Origin: Phycisphaerae bacterium
Lineage (GTDB): Bacteria > Planctomycetota > Phycisphaerae > Sedimentisphaerales > SG8-4
NCBI GenBank assembly: GCA_030613765.1
Contig: JAUWLI010000061.1
Span: forward strand, 1 to 11,530
Reading direction: 5' to 3'
Length of the DNA: 11,530 nt
The notes under the pieces were generated by a model that was given only the letters and a program-made list of their open reading frames with translations, had not been told where the DNA came from and ran no database searches. Of the stretch, positions 6,829 to 11,530 are shown in pieces; position 1 is the stretch's first letter; each line of letters starts with the position of its first letter. Position numbers and translations under genes: made by a program.

Positions 6829-7170
6829 TTAGTCGAAGTATTCGTCTTTGGGATCGAAGGCGGGGATAGAGACGTTTACGATTCGCATCTTGCCTACCGC
6901 ACGATGGCGGCAGCCGGGCTTTATGAAGATAGCAGTGAACGGCTTAACCGGCACCATTTCGCCATCCAACTCCATGTGCCCAACGCCTTCAAGGACAAGA
7001 TAGACCTCCGTTAGCTTTTTATGATAATGGACCTTTGCATCCTTTTCGATATCGACTATGTGCATCGTGGCCACTGTATTATCCGGGTCGACAAAGGCCC
7101 GCCGTGAAAAACCGCAGGGGCACTTGACGGCATCGATATCGTGAAACTGTGTTATCATATAGTTCGCCAT
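6829..7170 (-). CDS. Small single-domain cupin protein
   Basis: A 113-residue cytoplasmic cupin. Motif 1 is 'VHYHKKLTEVYLVLEGVG' (47-64), with metal ligands His48, His50 and Glu55. Motif 2 is 'FIKPGCRHRAVG' (82-93), with His89 as the fourth ligand. A complete 2-His/Glu/His set predicts a bound divalent metal. Proteins of this size act as sugar-phosphate isomerases, epimerases, dioxygenases or small-molecule sensors, and the sequence does not choose between them. The ATG at 7170 has AGGTAG about eight bases upstream. It is divergent from the phosphofructokinase operon across a 238-base gap with promoters on both strands, so a link to that sugar pathway is possible but unproven. An unusual 'KCPCGFSRRAF' (16-26) near the N terminus has two cysteines, Cys17 and Cys19. 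Confidence 0.85.
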   Translation of the reverse strand: MANYMITQFHDIDAVKCPCGFSRRAFVDPDNTVATMHIVDIEKDAKVHYHKKLTEVYLVLEGVGHMELDGEMVPVKPFTAIFIKPGCRHRAVGKMRIVNVSIPAFDPKDEYFD

Positions 7171-7251
7171 TTTAAGCTACCTGGAATAAATTGTTAGAAA
7201 ATCAAGCAAAGCCATCCCCAAGCTGCGCTTGAGGCTGCCACCCAGCTGTCG

Positions 7252-7280
7252 GATATAGTTTGCCATATTCTGCTCTACAA
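7252..7280 (-). promoter_or_regulatory. Candidate promoter of the cupin gene
   Basis: On the minus strand TTGTAG (7280-7275) is separated by exactly 17 bp from TATATC (7257-7252), predicting a transcript start near 7245 and a leader of about 75 bases before the ATG at 7170. A short hairpin, CAAGC/GCTTG (7219-7223 with 7227-7231), lies in that leader. The match to consensus is moderate. Confidence 0.38.
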
Positions 7281-7322
7281 ACAGGCCCGATTTCGCTGAT
7301 TTTTAGGCCAAAACAAATTATA

Positions 7323-7351
7323 TTGAAATCCTGATAGTCGTATTGTATATT
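7323..7351 (+). promoter_or_regulatory. Sigma70-like promoter of the pfp-SDR-HAD-larA operon
   Basis: TTGAAA (7323-7328), a 17-bp spacer and TATATT (7346-7351) form a good promoter, with the start expected near 7358, about 50 bases before the first ATG. Its -35 box is 42 bp from that of the divergent cupin promoter, so a regulator binding in 7281-7322 could control both. I see no clear operator there. Confidence 0.55.
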
Positions 7352-7408
7352 CTGCCGAACTGAGGCAATTTAATCAAGACTGTAAAAAACTGTAAGGGAG
7401 TAATTACG

Positions 7409-8674
7409 ATGAATTCTAAAGCCAATGCAATTGTGGCACAATCGGGGGGGCCGACCGCAGTAATCAATTCGAGTGCCTGCGGTGTTGTCCAGGAAGCAAT
7501 GAAATCGGGCAAAATCGGGCGGGTAATAGGCGCCACCAACGGCATATTAGGTGTTTTAGGCGAGGATTTGTTCGATATTTCCGCAGAAAAGCCGGAAACC
7601 ATCGAGGCACTGAAGCAAACACCCGCGGCAGCCATCGGCTCGTGCAGGTATAAGCTAAAATCACTCGAAGAATCCAAGGCGGATTTCGAAAGAATACTCG
7701 ATGTCTTCAAGGCCCACGCCATCCATTACTTCTTCTATGCCGGCGGTAACGACTCGATGGACACCGCCGACAAGGTCAATAAGCTGGCAGCAGATGCCGG
7801 TTACGAGCTGGTCTGCATGGGTATTCCGAAAACGGTTGATAACGACCTTGCGTGCACGGACCATTGTCCGGGGTATCCAAGCGTTGCTAAATACGTTGCG
7901 ACCTGTGCAGCCGAAGCAGGCAGAGATACGGAAGCACTTTACACACATGACACCTGTACTATACTTGAAGTGATGGGCAGAAACGCCGGCTGGATAGCGG
8001 CAGCGACGGGCCTTGCCGTAACCTGCCCCGAAGATGCACCGCATCTCGTATATCTGCCTGAAGCAGGTTTCTCCTGGGACAAATTCATCAGCGATGTCAA
8101 GCAGGTGCTCAAGGAACTGCGCAGGGTCTTTATCGTTGCAGGTGAGGGGCTAAAAGACGACAAAGGCGAATACATCACCTCCGACTCCGGAGCCTTCGCC
8201 AAGGACGACTTCGGCCACGTGCAACTTGGCGGCGTAGGTGATATGCTCAAGGCTGTGATTGAGAAGGAGGTGGGCATAAAGGCACGCTTTAATAAGCTCG
8301 GCACCAATCAGCGAACAGCCATGCACTTTGGTTCGCTGACCGATGTCAACGAGGCCTATATGTGCGGGCAAATGGCTGTAAAATATGCGATGGATGGCGT
8401 CAATGGTAAAATGGTAACTCTGGTTCGTGAGGCCGGGCCGGAATACAAATGCACAACAGGATTAGCAGAGTTGCGAGATGTGGCCAACGGGGAAAAGAAA
8501 GTGCCCGCCGAGTATATAAATGATAAGGGCAATCATATCACCGATGCGATGCGAGATTATGTCAGGCCGTTAGTGCAGGGCGAAGCACCGGTAACAATCG
8601 GTAAAGATGGACTGCCCGTTTTTATGAGATTCGAACGCAAACCGTTAGAGAAGAAATTACCAAAGTACCTTTGA
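7409..8674 (+). CDS. pfp: 6-phosphofructokinase, pyrophosphate-dependent type
   Basis: Phosphofructokinase-family enzyme: fructose 6-phosphate + PPi to fructose 1,6-bisphosphate + Pi, reversible, serving glycolysis and gluconeogenesis; such enzymes often also accept sedoheptulose 7-phosphate. Full length at 421 residues. Donor use is indicated by two positions. 'GGNDS' (112-116) places Asp where ATP enzymes have Gly104 (E. coli GGDGS). 'PKTVDND' (140-146) places Lys where ATP enzymes have Gly124 (PGTIDND). Both changes mark PPi use. The catalytic Asp of 'TVDND' and the substrate motif 'MGRNAGW' (189-195) are intact. The first Asp of GGDGS, which helps bind Mg-ATP, is Asn here. The ATG at 7409 has AAGGGAG about eight bases upstream and a good promoter. 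It leads a plus-strand operon; the SDR gene starts 16 bases after its stop. Confidence 0.92.
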   Translation: MNSKANAIVAQSGGPTAVINSSACGVVQEAMKSGKIGRVIGATNGILGVLGEDLFDISAEKPETIEALKQTPAAAIGSCRYKLKSLEESKADFERILDVFKAHAIHYFFYAGGNDSMDTADKVNKLAADAGYELVCMGIPKTVDNDLACTDHCPGYPSVAKYVATCAAEAGRDTEALYTHDTCTILEVMGRNAGWIAAATGLAVTCPEDAPHLVYLPEAGFSWDKFISDVKQVLKELRRVFIVAGEGLKDDKGEYITSDSGAFAKDDFGHVQLGGVGDMLKAVIEKEVGIKARFNKLGTNQRTAMHFGSLTDVNEAYMCGQMAVKYAMDGVNGKMVTLVREAGPEYKCTTGLAELRDVANGEKKVPAEYINDKGNHITDAMRDYVRPLVQGEAPVTIGKDGLPVFMRFERKPLEKKLPKYL

Positions 8675-8690
8675 TTAATAAGGATGAACA

Positions 8691-9509
8691 ATGAAAGAGC
8701 TGTTTGACATCAAAAATAAAGTAATTGTGATTACAGGGGCCGGGGGCGTTCTTTGCGGCACGATGGCCAAGGCACTGGCTCAAGCCGGTGCAAAAATCGC
8801 CGTTCTGGACATAGATGAAACCGCCGCGGCCGAAGTTGCTGATGAAATTGGAACCAGTCAGGGCCAGGCCATCGCGGTCAAATGTAACGTATTAGATAAA
8901 GAGAGTCTGGGTCGCGCCCGCGAGGAAATCAATTCCGAGTTCGGCCAAATCGACATACTGATTAACGGAGCCGGCGGAAACAAAAAAGAAGCCACGACTT
9001 CGCCGGACCTTTCCTTTTTCGACCTGCCGGCCGAAGCCATTCGGTTTGTTTTCGACCTCAATTTCATCGGCACATTGCTGCCAACGCAGGTTTTCGGTAA
9101 ACAGATGTCTGAAAACGGTGCCGGCGTGATACTGAATATTTCGAGTATGAACGCTTTCCGTCCCCTGACGAAAATCGCCGCATACTCAGCCGCCAAAGCC
9201 GCCGTCAGCAACTTTACCCAATGGCTGGCGGTACACGTTTGCCAAAACTATTCCAAAGACATCCGCGTCAATGCAATTGCACCGGGATTTTTCCTGACCG
9301 AACAGAACAGGTTCCTCTTGACCGATGAAGAGACCGGAGAGCTGACCGACCGCGGCAAAACAATTATCGACCATACGCCGATGGGACGGTTCGGTGAGGC
9401 CCAAGAGCTGATAGGAACAGTCTGCTGGCTGCTCAGCGATGCAGCGAAATTCGTCACTGGTGTTGTTGTCCCCATCGACGGCGGCTTTTCCGCCTTTAGT
9501 GGAGTATAA
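8691..9509 (+). CDS. SDR-family oxidoreductase resembling D-mannonate oxidoreductase (YjmF/UxuB type)
   Basis: A 272-residue short-chain dehydrogenase/reductase. The Rossmann motif is the variant 'TGAGGVLCG' (15-23), where the usual second and third Gly are Val20 and Cys22; the Bacillus YjmF type has the same 'GVLC'. Asp40/Asp42 after the second strand suggest NAD(H) preference. 'INGAGGN' (91-97), Ser151/Ser152, Tyr165 and Lys169 ('YSAAK') complete the active site. 'VNAIAPGFFLTEQN' (193-206) and the ending 'PIDGGFSAFSGV' are close to the D-mannonate/D-fructuronate oxidoreductases of hexuronate pathways, as I remember them. A role in interconverting a 2-keto sugar acid and an aldonate is therefore likely, though uxuA, kdgK and kdgA are not in view. 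AAGGA sits six bases before the ATG. The HAD gene follows after 17 bases. Confidence 0.87.
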   Translation: MKELFDIKNKVIVITGAGGVLCGTMAKALAQAGAKIAVLDIDETAAAEVADEIGTSQGQAIAVKCNVLDKESLGRAREEINSEFGQIDILINGAGGNKKEATTSPDLSFFDLPAEAIRFVFDLNFIGTLLPTQVFGKQMSENGAGVILNISSMNAFRPLTKIAAYSAAKAAVSNFTQWLAVHVCQNYSKDIRVNAIAPGFFLTEQNRFLLTDEETGELTDRGKTIIDHTPMGRFGEAQELIGTVCWLLSDAAKFVTGVVVPIDGGFSAFSGV

Positions 9510-9526
9510 TTTTCAGGAGAAAGAAA

Positions 9527-10435
9527 ATGACCGACCCAGCACAACCTTTAAAAGACTTTAAGCCGAAAAAGAAATTTTTCGTCGGTATCGATTCGGACGG
9601 CTGCGCGTTTGACACGATGGGGATAAAGCAGCGGGAATGCTTTTGTCCCTGGCTGATTGGCTATTTCGGCCTACAGCCGGTGGCTCATGCAGTTCGTGAA
9701 TGCAAGGAATTTGCCGATTTGTTTTCCAAAACGCGTGGATTCAACCGACATAAAACCACTAAGCGCATCATAGCAGAGCTACTGCCGGCCCATCCAATGG
9801 TCACAGCAAGAGGCTTTAAGGTGCCGCAATACCCACACTATTTTGCCTGGGTCGATGACCCCAACAGTATGCTCAGTAACGATGGACTCAAACAGGCCAT
9901 CGAAAAGGCCACGGACCCGGATGTTAAAAGCGAACTGGAAAACGCGCTGGCCTGGAGCGAAAAGGTCAACGAGTCTATAGGCCAGATTGTCAAGGGCCTG
10001 CCTCCGTTTCCTTACGTCCGCGAGAGCCTGGAAAAAATCACACCTCTGGCCGACGCCATAGTTGTCTCGGCAACGCCGAACGAGGCACTTGCCCGCGAGT
10101 GGGAAGAACACGACATTTCCAAGTATGTCGAGGTCATAGCAGGCCAGGAAATGGGGAAAAAGGCCCAGCATCTCGAATACGCCACAAAAGGTAGATACGA
10201 AAAGGACCATGTCATAATGGTCGGCGACGCCCCCGGTGATATGAAAGCCGCCAAGGCGAATGATGCGCTGTTTTACCCGATTAATCCGGGCAATGAGGTC
10301 AAATCCTGGACGAGATTCCACGATGAAGCCTTCGATAAATTCATCAATGGCGAATACGCGGGCGAATACGAGGAAAAAGTGATTGCGGAATTCGACGCCT
10401 ACCTGCCTGAGAGACCACCCTGGGAAAAAACTTGA
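9527..10435 (+). CDS. HAD-family hydrolase, probable phosphatase
   Basis: A 302-residue haloacid dehalogenase-superfamily protein. Motif I is 'GIDSDGCAFDTM' (20-31), with nucleophile Asp22 and acid Asp24. A large cap insertion, about 31-170 and mostly helical by appearance, follows. Motif II is 'VVSATPNE' (179-186), motif III the lysine in 'GKKAQH' (210-215) and motif IV 'VGDAPGDMKAA' (232-242), with Asp234 and Asp238 as Mg ligands. DxD plus this motif IV indicates a phosphotransfer enzyme, most simply a sugar-phosphate phosphatase. The long C1 cap, the C-terminal extension after 250 and the 'DSDGC' variant of the usual DxDGT set it apart from phosphoglycolate phosphatases, and I do not recognise the subfamily. 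AGGAGAAAG precedes the ATG. Its place between the SDR and LarA-type genes suggests a shared carbohydrate substrate. Confidence 0.85.
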   Translation: MTDPAQPLKDFKPKKKFFVGIDSDGCAFDTMGIKQRECFCPWLIGYFGLQPVAHAVRECKEFADLFSKTRGFNRHKTTKRIIAELLPAHPMVTARGFKVPQYPHYFAWVDDPNSMLSNDGLKQAIEKATDPDVKSELENALAWSEKVNESIGQIVKGLPPFPYVRESLEKITPLADAIVVSATPNEALAREWEEHDISKYVEVIAGQEMGKKAQHLEYATKGRYEKDHVIMVGDAPGDMKAAKANDALFYPINPGNEVKSWTRFHDEAFDKFINGEYAGEYEEKVIAEFDAYLPERPPWEKT

Positions 10436-10478
10436 ACCGTAAAGCGACTTAAGAAACACTCTTCGTGAGATATAAATA

Positions 10479-11530
10479 ATGGTAATCGAGCGACAAAGCA
10501 AAGACGGTTACGTTGAAAACGAGCAAGCTGCAGAAGCAATCGCCGAGTTCTTTGCGCAAAACGACTACACCGGCAAACGGCTTCTGCTGATAGTTCCCGA
10601 CAACACCCGTTCCGGCCCTATCGGTGACATTTTCAAAATCGTCTATGATTGTTTGGAGCAAAAGGCAAAGACTGTAGATATCCTTGTCGCACTCGGAACT
10701 CATCAACCTCTGACGGAAGAGCAAATCTGCACAAGGCTTAACATAACATCCGATGAGCGAAGCAGTAAATACGCATCGGTTAAATTCTTCAATCACGAAT
10801 GGCAAAAACCTGAAACGCTCACTTCTATTGGAACAATCTCTGCCGACGAAATCGGCGGAATAACCGAGGACCTTTTTCACGAAGAAGTTGATGTACGGGT
10901 TAATAAACTTCTCTTCGATTATGATGAATTTTTCATCTTAGGTCCCGTCTTCCCTCACGAAGTAGTCGGCTTTTCCGGGGGACATAAGTATATCTTCCCG
11001 GGAATCGCAGGCGAGGAAATCATCAATTTCTTCCATTGGCTCGGTGCCGTGTGCACAAATCCACAAATCAATGGCAATATATGGACAACACCACGAAAAG
11101 TGGTGGAAAAAGCGGCATCATTTGTAAAAATGCCCAGAAAATTATTCGCTATTGTCGCCGTTGAAGACAAACTTAAGGGACTGTTTGTCGGCGATTGTGT
11201 AGAGGCTTGGGAAAAGGCGGCCCAGCTCTCCGAAAAAGTGCACATTGTCTATAAAGACAAGCCGTATAAAACGATTCTCGGCATCGCACCCACAATGTAT
11301 GACGACATCTGGACGGCAGCCAAAGCGATGTACAAACTCGAACCAGTAACCGCCGACGGCGGGACACTGATTATCTACGCACCTCACATTACTGAAATCT
11401 CATACACTCATGGCAAATTTATTGACCAGATTGGTTATCATACGCGAGACTATTTCCTAAAGCGAATGGACAAGTTCTCCGACATACCGCGTTCAGTGAT
11501 AGCACATTCCACACACGTTAAAGGCATCGG
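10479..11530 (+). CDS. larA: LarA-family nickel-pincer-nucleotide racemase/epimerase, partial
   Basis: The first 350 codons of a LarA homologue (lactate racemase superfamily); the 3' end is beyond the right edge. LarA enzymes invert C2 of 2-hydroxyacids by hydride transfer to a nickel-pincer nucleotide bound through a lysine. Key residues match Lactobacillus plantarum LarA by motif and spacing: Asp41 and Arg44 in 'VPDNTRSGP', His106 in 'FNHEW' (as His108), His160 in 'FPHEVVGF' (as His174), Lys170 in 'GFSGGHKYIFPG' (as Lys184, the cofactor link) and His186 in 'NFFHW' (as His200, nickel ligand). The 10- and 16-residue spacings of the last three are conserved. Differences from common LarA, as I recall it, are 'GTHQP' for GTHRP, 'DNTRSGP' for DxTRPxP and Trp after the Ni-ligand His. 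Start: an in-frame TAA at 10473 makes ATG 10479 the first choice; the ribosome site is weak (GTGAGA). It lies 43 bases after the HAD gene. Confidence 0.9.
   Translation, partial: MVIERQSKDGYVENEQAAEAIAEFFAQNDYTGKRLLLIVPDNTRSGPIGDIFKIVYDCLEQKAKTVDILVALGTHQPLTEEQICTRLNITSDERSSKYASVKFFNHEWQKPETLTSIGTISADEIGGITEDLFHEEVDVRVNKLLFDYDEFFILGPVFPHEVVGFSGGHKYIFPGIAGEEIINFFHWLGAVCTNPQINGNIWTTPRKVVEKAASFVKMPRKLFAIVAVEDKLKGLFVGDCVEAWEKAAQLSEKVHIVYKDKPYKTILGIAPTMYDDIWTAAKAMYKLEPVTADGGTLIIYAPHITEISYTHGKFIDQIGYHTRDYFLKRMDKFSDIPRSVIAHSTHVKGI

Noticed and set aside
7358..7408. Riboswitch in the leader of the pfp operon
   Set aside because: The leader is only about 50 bases and I find no conserved aptamer motif or substantial stem.
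8691..9509. SDR as 3-oxoacyl-ACP reductase (FabG)
   Set aside because: The 'GVLC' Rossmann variant and the 'GFFLTEQN' and 'FSAFSGV' segments match the mannonate oxidoreductase type, and there are no fatty-acid genes nearby.
9779..10501. Minus-strand 240-codon frame opposite the HAD gene
   Set aside because: Antisense shadow; the plus strand carries all four HAD motifs in order with proper spacing.

Overview
The window looks like chromosomal DNA from an anaerobic planctomycete of the Phycisphaerae/Sedimentisphaerales type, probably from a metagenome. The grounds are moderate base composition, a secreted GLUG-repeat protein ending in a dockerin-like 'DINKDRIVNFLDFA' tail, and gene-free DNA full of degenerate repeats whose chance translation gives 'KKQSQ', 'NKAKF' and 'KTKPN' strings. 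The assignment rests on recalled features of that group, not on a search.

Left part (1-4203, all minus strand). A sigma70-like promoter (TTTACA, 17 bp, TATTAT) fires into tRNA-Thr(CGT). The tRNA abuts larE (ATP-dependent sulfur transferase for the nickel-pincer cofactor). Then come pta (phosphate acetyltransferase), ackA (acetate kinase) and a flavin-dependent nitronate monooxygenase-like gene that runs off the left edge. Gaps are 2, 16, 60 and 142 bases. The unit couples acetyl-CoA to acetate and ATP with one step of nickel-cofactor synthesis.

Middle (4204-7408). About 1.1 kb holds no credible gene. It contains a degenerate repeat array, a pair of TTACA-N2-TGTAA palindromes 20 bp apart, two further repeat-like stretches and a hairpin terminator. 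It is followed by the minus-strand secreted GLUG/dockerin-like protein, a short gap with a possible terminator, a small minus-strand cupin, and a divergent promoter region.

Right part (7409-11530, plus strand). A tight operon encodes a pyrophosphate-type phosphofructokinase, an SDR that resembles the Bacillus YjmF/UxuB D-mannonate oxidoreductase type, a HAD-family phosphatase-like protein and a LarA-family nickel-pincer racemase/epimerase cut by the right edge. The LarA homologue keeps the nickel/cofactor Lys and His and both catalytic His.

The main point is that a LarA-type enzyme and LarE lie about 6.4 kb apart on opposite strands. The LarA homologue sits with sugar-acid and sugar-phosphate enzymes instead of a lactate operon. 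It is more likely an epimerase of a sugar acid or other 2-hydroxyacid than a classical lactate racemase; that is inference. larB and larC are not in the window.
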